Assembly (NCBI GenBank): GCA_037140715.1
Contig: JBAXDX010000050.1
Coordinates: 1 to 20,731 of the forward strand
Source: JAUZPB01 sp037140715
GTDB taxonomy: Bacteria; Bacteroidota; Ignavibacteria; Ignavibacteriales; SURF-24
Length of the DNA stretch: 20,731 nt
Reading direction: 5' to 3'
Part shown: one piece after another, positions 8,635 through 15,281 of the stretch
Layout of the letters: every line of letters begins with the position of its first letter
Numbering within the stretch: the first letter of the stretch is position 1
The notes under the pieces: model-generated
What the model was told of the DNA's origin: nothing
The model's database searches: none
The model's input: only the letters and a program-made list of their open reading frames with translations
Program-made: the position numbers and the translations under genes

Positions 8635-8795
8635 TATATCTCCTGATTTAAAATTTATGGTTTAATAATAAAACAATTAAAAATAAGCCTTTTTTAAGTT
8701 AGAAGAAACTTCCCGGACAAAAAAAATAAACATGCCGGGAAAGATAAATCCTCCTGTATCTGAAAATATCGGGATCTCTGTTTTTCGAAACCGGA

Positions 8796-8825
8796 TTGAA
8801 TTACGAGACAGAATGGTTATCTTTG
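8796..8825 (+). promoter_or_regulatory. Bacteroidota-type promoter for the S46 peptidase gene
   Basis: TTG at 8796-8798, a 19-base spacer and TATCTTTG at 8818-8825 fit the known pattern TTTG then TAnnTTTG. The expected transcription start would be near 8832, giving a leader of about 30 bases before the ATG at 8864. Its position also argues that the longer frame open from 8732 is not translated, because the promoter would lie inside it. Confidence 0.55.
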
Positions 8826-8863
8826 TATGTTTGAAATTAATAATTTTTAATCAAGGACCCCTT

Positions 8864-11011
8864 ATGCTCAATGTTCCCAATGCAAAAGCTTTTAGTACTT
8901 GTCTGCTGGTTTTCGTTTTTTTTTCCGGCTGTTCAACAGGCACGCGGGTAAGCTCTAAAGACTCTACTATCTATGGAGTTAACCCTGACACGATAAAGGC
9001 TCAGAGGTTTGATACCGGTAAAATGTGGACATTTGACAATCCTCCGGTTGAATATTTCAGAGAAGCCTATGGATTCGCTCCTTCGGGCGAATGGTTTGAT
9101 AAGGCAAGGAAATCTGCGTTAAGATTTGCCGGCTATTGCTCAGCTTCGTTTGTCAGCGAAGACGGACTTGTTATGACTAACCATCATTGCGGACGTGTAA
9201 GCGTAACTCAGGTAACAAATGAGGGCGAAGACCTTCATAAAACCGGGTTCTGGGCGCAGACTCCGGCTGATGAAAGACCGGTACCAGGGCTTTTTGTTGA
9301 TCAGCTTGTGCTGATTAAGGATGTTACTAAAGATATTCAGGATGCTATAAATGCCGGCGAGACAGATCAGGAAAAACTCGGCAACAAAGCCACCAGAATA
9401 AAAGAAATTGAAGAAAAATATAAAACAGAGACCGGACTCCAAACCTCGGTTATTACTCTTTATAACGGCGGTGAATATTCTCTTTATGGCTATAAGAGAT
9501 ACAACGATGTGCGCCTCGTTTTTGCTCCTGAAAATCAGGCAGGCTTCTTCGGCGGCGATTATGATAACTTTACGTATCCGCGCTACAACCTTGACTGTAC
9601 TTTCTTTAGAGTATATGATGAAAAAGGAAACCCGCTTAAATCAGATAACTTCTATAAATGGAGCCTGAAAGGAGCTTCGGAAGGTGAACCGGTTTTTGTT
9701 ATCGGAAACCCTGGCAACACTAACCGCTTAAATACTGTGGCACAGCTCGAATATCAAAGGGATATTACGGTCCCTGCCAAACTTACTTCCTTAAATGCTA
9801 TGGTTGTTGAATATTCTCAGATCATTAAGGAACATCCGGAGAAGGAATCTAAATATGCTGACCGCTTATTCTCTCTTTCAAACTCACAGAAAGTGTATAA
9901 CGGTATTCTGAAGGGACTAAATGACCCTGTGCTTATCAAACGTAAAAAGGATTTTGAACAGAACTTCAGGGCGAAGGTCAGCGCCAGACCGGAACTGAAA
10001 GCTAAATATAACAGGGTCTGGGATGAAATCGCTACATCAAGAAATGAAGTCCGCAAGTATTCAAAGGAACTTTCTTTATACGAAGTATCTGAAACATCGC
10101 CGGCTTATTTTGGTATTGCAAGGGATATTCTTACGAACGCCAAAGCAGGTACAATGGCTGATGTTAAGATTGAATATCTTTATCCAAAAAGCTTTGATAA
10201 GGATATCACAGACAAAATATTCAAGAGCTATGCGGATAACTTAATCAACAGCCTGGGACAGGATAATGAACTTGTTCAAAAATTATTCGGCGGAAAGAAG
10301 GGCGCGGAAGCGGTTCAGTACGCTTTAAGTCATTCAGCTCTTTCTACAAAAGAATCTGCAGAGGTATTCATACAAAAAACCGGACAGGAAATAATTAACT
10401 CTGATGACCCGTTTATTTTCTTTGTCAACAGGACTGCCGACAAAGCTGCCGGACTAAGATCAACAGTTAAAGAGATAACAACTAAAGAAGACGTGAATAT
10501 CCAGCTGCTTGGCCAGGCTCTTTTCGATGTATTCGGCACATCAATCCCTCCTGACGCAACTTTTACATTGAGAATCGCGGACGGAGTTGTCTCCGGTTAT
10601 GAATACAATGGCACAAAAGCTCCGGCTAAGGTTACTTTTTATGGACTTTATGACAGGTATTATTCATTCGACAAGAAAGCTCCGTGGGATTTGCCTGAAA
10701 GATGGAAAAACCCGCCTGCAGATTTTAATCTTGAAACTCCAATGTGCTTCGTTTCAACAAATGATATTGTCGGAGGTAATTCAGGTAGCCCTGTCGTAAA
10801 TAAGAACCTTGAAATTGTAGGACTTGCTTTTGACGGAAATATCGAAAGCCTGCCAGCCCGGTTTATTTTTACAGCCGAAGCCAGCCGCTGTTTAAGCGTT
10901 GACTCTGAAGGAATGGCAGAAGCTATTCAGGATATGTACAAAGCCGGGAGATTAAGCGAAGAGTTAAGATTAGGCAGGATCCCCGATGGTTTTAAGCCGG
11001 TTGCGAAGTAA
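8864..11011 (+). CDS. S46-family dipeptidyl peptidase, DPP7-like lipoprotein
   Basis: This serine peptidase of family S46 (DPP7/DPP11 group) should release dipeptides from the N-terminus of oligopeptides. I start it at ATG 8864, not at 8732: AAGGA precedes it, a promoter lies just upstream, and the resulting 715-residue protein begins with a signal peptide ending in a lipobox-like FFSGC (Cys23), so it is probably anchored to a membrane and exported. The trypsin-like triad is visible: His108 in TNHHC, Asp244 in the region after FGGDYDNFTYPRY, and Ser640 in GGNSGSP. Eighteen residues after the serine is Gly658 in LAFDGN. As I recall from Porphyromonas enzymes, Gly at this place goes with DPP7-like preference for hydrophobic P1 residues, and Arg with acidic-preferring DPP11. 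The length is normal. A terminator follows. Confidence 0.93.
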   Translation: MLNVPNAKAFSTCLLVFVFFSGCSTGTRVSSKDSTIYGVNPDTIKAQRFDTGKMWTFDNPPVEYFREAYGFAPSGEWFDKARKSALRFAGYCSASFVSEDGLVMTNHHCGRVSVTQVTNEGEDLHKTGFWAQTPADERPVPGLFVDQLVLIKDVTKDIQDAINAGETDQEKLGNKATRIKEIEEKYKTETGLQTSVITLYNGGEYSLYGYKRYNDVRLVFAPENQAGFFGGDYDNFTYPRYNLDCTFFRVYDEKGNPLKSDNFYKWSLKGASEGEPVFVIGNPGNTNRLNTVAQLEYQRDITVPAKLTSLNAMVVEYSQIIKEHPEKESKYADRLFSLSNSQKVYNGILKGLNDPVLIKRKKDFEQNFRAKVSARPELKAKYNRVWDEIATSRNEVRKYSKELSLYEVSETSPAYFGIARDILTNAKAGTMADVKIEYLYPKSFDKDITDKIFKSYADNLINSLGQDNELVQKLFGGKKGAEAVQYALSHSALSTKESAEVFIQKTGQEIINSDDPFIFFVNRTADKAAGLRSTVKEITTKEDVNIQLLGQALFDVFGTSIPPDATFTLRIADGVVSGYEYNGTKAPAKVTFYGLYDRYYSFDKKAPWDLPERWKNPPADFNLETPMCFVSTNDIVGGNSGSPVVNKNLEIVGLAFDGNIESLPARFIFTAEASRCLSVDSEGMAEAIQDMYKAGRLSEELRLGRIPDGFKPVAK

Positions 11012-11032
11012 ATTTTCAACAGTGTATAAAAT

Positions 11033-11064
11033 AAAAAAAGCCGCTCAACCGGGCGACTTTTATA
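11033..11064. terminator. Bidirectional terminator between convergent genes
   Basis: AAAGCCGCTC (11037-11046) pairs with GGGCGACTTT (11051-11060) with one mismatch and one G-T pair, around a short loop. A run of A on the left gives a T tract for minus-strand transcripts and TTTTATAT on the right a weaker one for the plus strand. It serves the S46 gene and the ABC-F gene, which converge here. Confidence 0.75.
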
Positions 11065-11090
11065 TAACTATTTGACAACAATTAAAATAT

Positions 11091-12722
11091 CTAAAGATTT
11101 ATTGCCGCCGCATGATATACATCCAGATGTATCTTCTTTATTCCCGCGTCATTTAAGTATTCATCAAACGTCATCCGTCTGTCAATAATCCCGGACGGTA
11201 TAATTTCGATTATCCTTGTCGCAATTGTATGTATGAACTGATGATCATGCGAACTAAACAGCACAGTACCCGGAAAATCGATAAGACTGTTATTTAGCGA
11301 AGAGATGGATTCCAGATCAAGATGATTAGTCGGCTCATCCAGGAGAAGAACATTTGCGCCGGACAACATCATTTTTGCCAGCAGACAACGCACGCGTTCG
11401 CCCCCGGAAAGTACGCTTGCTTTCTTTAAGCTTTCCTCACCGCTAAACAGCATTCTGCCAAGAAATCCTCTGATATACGTTTCCTCTTTCTCTGCCGAAT
11501 ACTGACGCAACCAGTCAATAAGATTTATATCAACATTAAAAAACTCCGCATTATCCTTTGGAAAATATGCAACCTTAGTTGTAGTCCCCCATACAAAGCT
11601 GCCCTTATCTGCTTTCTCGTTATCCATCAGAATATTAAACAAAGTAGTTTTCAATAAATCATTAGGACCCACAAGCGCAATCTTATCGCCCTTCTCAATT
11701 TTGAATGTAATATCATTCAGGAGAGTTTCTTCGCCGTAATATTTTGTAAGGTTTGTAATTTCAAGCAAATTATTGCCGGCTTCCCGTTCCGGCTTAAAAG
11801 CAATATAAGGCATTTTACGCGAGGAGGGTTTAATATCCTCAAGAGTAAGGTTCTCAAGCTGCTTTTTTCTCGAAGTTGCCTGCTTGGATTTCGATGCGTT
11901 AGCGCTGAAACGGGAAATGAATTCCTGCAACTCCGCTCTTTTTGCTTCTATCTTTTTATTAGCGTCCTTTGCCTGTTTTGCCGCAAGCTGACTGCTCTCC
12001 AGCCAGAAATCATAATTGCCGGTGTACATCTGTACCCTGCCAAAGTCAATATCGGCGATGTGCGTGCACACCTGATTGAGAAAATGCCTGTCGTGCGAAA
12101 TAACAATTACCGTATTCTTAAATTTCTCAAGAAAATTTTCCAGCCAGCCAATTGAAATAATATCAAGATGATTTGTCGGCTCATCCAGCAGTAATATATC
12201 AGGATTGCCAAACAGAGCCTGCGCCAAAAGGACTTTTACCTTCTCATTTCCCGATAGGTCCTTCATCAGTTTTGACTGACGATCATCGCTGATTCCTAAA
12301 CCGTTCAGCAGCTCGGCGGCTTCTGATTCAGCCTCCCAGCCATACAACTCGGCAAATTCTCCTTCAAGTTCGGCAACTCTGATTCCGTCCTCATCGCTGA
12401 ATTCAGTTTTCGCATACAAAGTATCCTTCTCTTCCATTATTGAAAAAAGCCTTTGATGCCCCATTATTACAGTTTTTAATACCTGACATTCGTCATATTC
12501 AAATTGATTCTGCTTCAAAGTCGCGAGTCTTTCGCCCGGAGTAATAATAACATCGCCGGAGCTTTGTTCAATTTCGCCCGAAAGGATTTTAATAAAAGTT
12601 GATTTGCCTGAACCATTAGCCCCGATAATTCCATAACAGTTACCCGGAGTAAATTTCAGAGTAACTTCTTCGAATAATATCCGTTTTCCAAATCTAAGAG
12701 ACAGATTACTTGTACTTATCAT
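11091..12722 (-). CDS. ABC-F family ATPase, YbiT-like
   Basis: The 543-residue protein has two ATP-binding cassettes in one chain and no membrane segment, the layout of ABC-F proteins that act on ribosomes rather than in transport. Cassette 1 has Walker A GANGSGKST (34-42), signature LSGNE (156-160) and Walker B followed by DEPTNHLD (180-187). The interdomain linker (about 240-305) is rich in Lys, Ala and Glu. Cassette 2 has signature LSGGE (438-442) and Walker B with DEPTNHLD (462-469), but its Walker A is GPNDLLKTT (352-360), where the second glycine of the usual GxxxxGK[ST] is replaced by Leu. The overall pattern, with TGNYDFWLE before the linker, resembles YbiT/EttA-type housekeeping members more than antibiotic-resistance ones. 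It is a single gene on the minus strand; no strong Shine-Dalgarno precedes the ATG. Confidence 0.92.
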   Translation of the reverse strand: MISTSNLSLRFGKRILFEEVTLKFTPGNCYGIIGANGSGKSTFIKILSGEIEQSSGDVIITPGERLATLKQNQFEYDECQVLKTVIMGHQRLFSIMEEKDTLYAKTEFSDEDGIRVAELEGEFAELYGWEAESEAAELLNGLGISDDRQSKLMKDLSGNEKVKVLLAQALFGNPDILLLDEPTNHLDIISIGWLENFLEKFKNTVIVISHDRHFLNQVCTHIADIDFGRVQMYTGNYDFWLESSQLAAKQAKDANKKIEAKRAELQEFISRFSANASKSKQATSRKKQLENLTLEDIKPSSRKMPYIAFKPEREAGNNLLEITNLTKYYGEETLLNDITFKIEKGDKIALVGPNDLLKTTLFNILMDNEKADKGSFVWGTTTKVAYFPKDNAEFFNVDINLIDWLRQYSAEKEETYIRGFLGRMLFSGEESLKKASVLSGGERVRCLLAKMMLSGANVLLLDEPTNHLDLESISSLNNSLIDFPGTVLFSSHDHQFIHTIATRIIEIIPSGIIDRRMTFDEYLNDAGIKKIHLDVYHAAAINL

Positions 12723-13040
12723 TAATTATATATTCCATTATCCATTTTAAGTTAAAAATAGTGTGTTAGCGCTAATTTAGCCGCGAAACATTTTTGAGCT
12801 GGTTATCTACAGTAGTTTTTTGCATAAAATAAATATGCTCAAAGAAGAATAATATCGGTTAAGCCAGGTCAGTTTCGGGAAATAAAAAGGAAAAAGCATA
12901 GTTTCATTCATTAAACAGCACTTTTCTCCAAAACGCTGTTGCAAAATACTAATAAATCCGGTCGCTTACAATTTGGATCGCCTTCTTTTAGTCTGTGGAA
13001 CGCGGCAAGCCCTTCCTTTCATTTTTTTTCAGGCGGACTC
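12723..13040. other. Non-coding gap between the ABC-F gene and the tRNA promoter
   Basis: I see no gene in this stretch. It holds the upstream region of the ABC-F gene, a palindrome TTAGCGCTAA near 12764, and a weak hairpin AACAGC (12914-12919) with GCTGTT (12935-12940). None has an assignable role. Confidence 0.4.
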
Positions 13041-13071
13041 TTGACTAATGCCCGTTTAATATTTATATTTG
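13041..13071 (+). promoter_or_regulatory. Bacteroidota-type promoter for tRNA-Asn
   Basis: TTGAC at 13041, a 20-base spacer counted from TTG, and TATATTTG at 13064-13071 form an almost ideal TTTG...TAnnTTTG promoter. The predicted start falls a few bases before the tRNA at 13087. This is among the best lineage clues in the window. Confidence 0.7.
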
Positions 13072-13086
13072 CAACTCAAATTTGAT

Positions 13087-13158
13087 TCCGCGATAGCTCA
13101 ATGGTGGAGCATTCGGCTGTTAACCGAAGGGTTGCAGGTTCGAGCCCTGCTCGCGGAG
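13087..13158 (+). tRNA. tRNA-Asn (anticodon GTT)
   Basis: The complete cloverleaf can be drawn: acceptor stem TCCGCGA (13087-13093) with TCGCGGA (13151-13157) and discriminator G; D stem GCTC/GAGC; anticodon stem TTCGG/CCGAA around the loop CTGTTAA with anticodon GTT at 13119-13121; five-base variable loop; T stem GCAGG/CCTGC around TTCGAGC. The 3' CCA is not encoded and must be added after transcription. It is followed by a terminator hairpin. Confidence 0.97.
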
Positions 13159-13162
13159 CTTT

Positions 13163-13210
13163 AAGGGATTTATGACGAGACAATCGCTGTAAGTCCCTTT
13201 TCTATTTTAA
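13163..13210 (+). terminator. Terminator of tRNA-Asn
   Basis: AAGGGATTTA (13163-13172) pairs with TAAGTCCCTT (13190-13199) at 9 of 10 positions, followed by a T-rich run TTTTCTATTTT. It lies immediately after the tRNA. Confidence 0.75.
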
Positions 13211-13278
13211 AGCCTGTTTCTCTTCCCGTCTGTGGGTCAGGAACTATTAACATAAATTTTACATAGTTGCTTTCCCCC

Positions 13279-14493
13279 TTATACCTTTAGAATTGGGTTC
13301 AGGATATCCTCAACAAACTGTATCCCCTTCTTGGAAAAATAAAAAGCATCACTCGTCCTCGGATTATATAATTCTACCCATTGATTCTGCCTTAAAGTTT
13401 CCATTAATCTGTAACAGGTCGATCTTGAATAACCCAGATCGTTATCCAAAAAATCGCGGGTAAGTCTTTTATTCCTGTAAAAGCGCATCAGAACTTCAGT
13501 AACTTTCATAGGAAAAAGAACAACATTATGCTTCTGGCTTAATAGTGACCTGACTTCCATGAATAAAGAGAATGAGACAATCCGGTTTGTCTGTTCGTCA
13601 AGGTTCCCCAGCCTGTAACATGAATCCAGCCATTTAAGAATACTTCTGGTAGTGCGTGCTTCATACTTTAACGGACGGATTTTAGACCTGCCATTTTTAA
13701 TATAACTTGAATGTTTTATATTTCTATGAAAAATCGCCAGATAAACCATGTCAAAATCAACAGGGAGTCTCTCCTGAATAGGTATTTTACTCTGAGGAAT
13801 TCTATTGACAGACTTCGTTGTGTCAGGGGAAGCCGGCGTTGTGTCATGATTAGCCGGCGTTGTGTCTCGAATAGCCGGTGTTGTGTCATGATTAGCCGGC
13901 GTTGTGTCTCGAATAGCCGGTGTCGTGTCTCGAATAGCCGGTGTCGTGTCTCGAATAGCCGGTGTCGTGTCTCGAGTAGCCGGTGTTGTGTCATGATTAG
14001 CCGGCATCGTGTCATAATTAGCCGGTGTTGTGTCATGATTAGCCGGCATCGTGTCATAATTAGCCGGCGTTGTGTCATGATTAGCTGGCATCGTGTCATG
14101 ATTAGCCGGCGTTGTGTCATGATTAGCTGGCATCGTGTCATGATTAGCCGGTGAATTTGCATTATTATTCCTGGAATTAATAATTTCTGAGCCTGAAATG
14201 GTATTTTCAGCGCGGATTTCATCTTTTCCGTCCGGCAATAGTTCATAAAGCAACGGGTCTGTTCCACTTTGTGTCAAAAGATGAGAAAGAATTTTAGAGA
14301 ATTTCTCAAAATTTCTTTTAAGCAGGTTATTTTCCTTCTTAAGGGATGAAATTTCGATCTCTTTTGCCTGACATTCAAGCCTAAGTATCTGATTAACCAT
14401 ATTAAACAGTACGGACTGATGACTGTCATTGTTTTGTGGATTTGATGAAAGATTTTTATTCTTACCATCGTTAAGGTTCCCTGCTTCCTTCAT
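13279..14493 (-). CDS. Putative winged-helix protein with coiled coil and PANHDTT-type heptapeptide repeat linker
   Basis: I do not recognise a named family. The 404-residue protein has three parts. Residues about 25-75 form a Leu/Lys/Glu-rich coiled coil, probably for oligomerisation. Residues 115-226 are 16 uninterrupted copies of a heptapeptide of the form P-A-x-x-D-T-[TM], with NH, NY, IR, TR or SP in the variable places. Residues about 240-404 are a folded, basic domain; near 355-390 the stretch LGYSRSTCYRLMETLRQNQWVEL looks like a helix-turn-helix with a following wing, as in winged-helix regulators or plasmid initiators. The ATG at 14493 follows AAGGTG. There are no membrane segments or signal peptide. 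The gene is alone on the minus strand, between tRNA-Asn and a stretch of decayed DNA. A DNA-binding role is inferred only from the C-terminal domain. Confidence 0.75.
   Translation of the reverse strand: MKEAGNLNDGKNKNLSSNPQNNDSHQSVLFNMVNQILRLECQAKEIEISSLKKENNLLKRNFEKFSKILSHLLTQSGTDPLLYELLPDGKDEIRAENTISGSEIINSRNNNANSPANHDTMPANHDTTPANHDTMPANHDTTPANYDTMPANHDTTPANYDTMPANHDTTPATRDTTPAIRDTTPAIRDTTPAIRDTTPANHDTTPAIRDTTPANHDTTPASPDTTKSVNRIPQSKIPIQERLPVDFDMVYLAIFHRNIKHSSYIKNGRSKIRPLKYEARTTRSILKWLDSCYRLGNLDEQTNRIVSFSLFMEVRSLLSQKHNVVLFPMKVTEVLMRFYRNKRLTRDFLDNDLGYSRSTCYRLMETLRQNQWVELYNPRTSDAFYFSKKGIQFVEDILNPILKV
13816..14151 (-). repeat. Array of 16 in-frame 21-bp repeats
   Basis: The array spans 336 bases inside the preceding coding sequence and encodes its heptapeptide linker. 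The units are near-identical at the gtGTCxxxxxTAGCCGGyg core (plus strand) and differ mainly in codons for the third and fourth residues. Neighbouring units alternate (Thr/Met endings in the N-terminal half; a block of IR units in the middle), as expected from repeated slippage or unequal recombination. The unit length is a multiple of three, so copy changes keep the frame. The lack of stops in other frames makes false open frames on both strands here. Confidence 0.95.
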
Positions 14494-14832
14494 TGCTTCA
14501 CCTTATTAGTTGTTTTGATAAATATCAGCACCCCGCTTTTCTATAACGAATGCCAGCCTAATATTATAATTTTTTTTCATTAAAATCAACTGGCTTAAAG
14601 CGTATAAATCGTGCCTCATTTATGGGTGTACAACAAATTCCCCTCTTAATCATACTCATTTTTCCTGAAGCGAATATGATTAACTCATGTTACGCAAAAT
14701 TCATCCGGACTATGATCCCTGTTACAGCGCAGATAAATCTGAAATAAATCCCCGCTTAAAAAAGAAGAATAAATATAAGAAACCCCTTTGCCCTGATCCG
14801 TGCAATCCTTTTAACCCGCGATAAGGAAAAAT
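14494..14832. other. Non-coding stretch upstream of the repeat protein gene
   Basis: I see no intact gene here. The part next to 14494 must hold the minus-strand promoter of the repeat-protein gene (a TATAAT-like box is present near 14560 on the minus strand, unproven). The rest contains the solitary element end at 14685 and the leader of the HsdR remnant. Confidence 0.4.
14685..14716 (+). repeat. Solitary copy of the small element's end sequence
   Basis: TCATGTTACGCAAAATTCAT at 14685-14704 is nearly identical to both ends of the 189-bp element at 5471-5659, and similarity to the left end continues through the GACTATGAT stretch (to 14716). I cannot find a matching inverted partner downstream, so this may be a broken element or one end of a decayed insertion sequence. 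Confidence 0.6.
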
Positions 14833-14978
14833 ATGAATAGAATAACCGAATCAAGCATTGAAGAATTTGCCATAGAGCAATTAGAATGTCCGGGCTACCG
14901 TACATTGCTCCCGATGGCAAAAATCCTGAAAGGGAAACTTTCGAAGATGTTCTGCCTGTTGCCCTGGTGCTGTCATAA
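14833..14978 (+). pseudogene. hsdR: N-terminal remnant of a type I restriction enzyme HsdR subunit
   Basis: Translation from ATG 14833 (AAGGAAAA upstream) begins MNRITESSIEEFAIEQLE and reaches a Gly-Tyr at 14893-14898. This is the typical start of HsdR subunits (ITES.IE.FAIE.L...GY). The frame then changes: the continuation IAPDGKNPERETFEDVL, also typical of HsdR, is read from 14904 in another frame, and a stop follows at 14976-14978. By comparison with my memory of the family, about 16 bases are missing between GY and IAPD. Intact HsdR proteins are around 1,000 residues, so only the first few percent remains. No hsdM or hsdS is in the window. It marks a lost restriction-modification locus or a fragment carried in by recombination. 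Confidence 0.75.
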
Positions 14979-15004
14979 TCCATTGCACGGTATCCATTTC
15001 TAAA

Positions 15005-15073
15005 GGGGAAAGGCAGAGCACCGGTATCTATGTGTGCCTTACTTTATCTTTGCCTCTGCCTTTACCTATCCCC
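15005..15073. repeat. Long inverted repeat, 10-bp stem
   Basis: AAAGGCAGAG (15009-15018) is perfectly complementary to CTCTGCCTTT (15054-15063), and GGGG (15005-15008) can pair with CCCC (15070-15073) beyond a 6-base bulge. The loop is 35 bases. There is no T tract after it, so a simple terminator is unlikely. It lies between the HsdR remnant and the ATP-grasp operon. Confidence 0.5.
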
Positions 15074-15243
15074 AATGCTGTTAAGAATTTTAATAGAAAA
15101 AATATCAGTAATTATTGAATAACATTGCTTTTTTTTACTCTAACTTTTTTTATTTTTACAAAAGTATTTCGTAATGTTTTATATTAGAATCTACTGTAAT
15201 TAATAATAATATTCTGTATCAGATTATTATTCAAACATACATT

Positions 15244-15257
15244 AAGGAGCAACCATT
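15244..15257 (+). promoter_or_regulatory. Strong Shine-Dalgarno placed for an in-frame ATT codon
   Basis: AAGGAG at 15244-15249 is the best ribosome-binding sequence upstream of the first ATP-grasp gene, but the first ATG (15282) is 32 bases away and has no Shine-Dalgarno of its own. Five bases after AAGGAG is ATT at 15255, in frame with the gene and adding nine residues. ATT is a rare but real start codon (for example in infC). Confidence 0.45.
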
Positions 15258-15281
15258 ACATCTCTTGAAAAGAATATTCGC

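Noticed and set aside
8709..8741. Inverted repeat TTCCCGG/CCGGGAA between the divergent mutase and S46 genes
   Set aside because: The stem is 7 bp with an 18-base A-rich loop. It could be an operator or an old terminator, but nothing supports a specific role.
8732..8863. A 44-residue N-terminal extension of the S46 peptidase
   Set aside because: It would put a hydrophilic stretch before the signal peptide, has no Shine-Dalgarno, and overlaps the likely promoter at 8796-8825.
13816..14151. The regular repeats as a CRISPR array
   Set aside because: The units are contiguous 21-bp coding repeats without unique spacers, and no cas genes are nearby.
13711..14267. Open frames of 147 codons (plus strand) and 183 codons (minus strand) with Cys/Arg/Ile- or Arg/Leu-rich repeats
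   Set aside because: They are other-frame readings of the 21-bp repeat array, which has no stop codons in several frames. They lack ribosome sites and non-repeat domains, while the 404-residue frame has a coiled coil and a folded C-terminal domain.
14756..14983. A 75-codon minus-strand open frame
   Set aside because: It lies antisense to the HsdR remnant, has no Shine-Dalgarno and no recognisable features.
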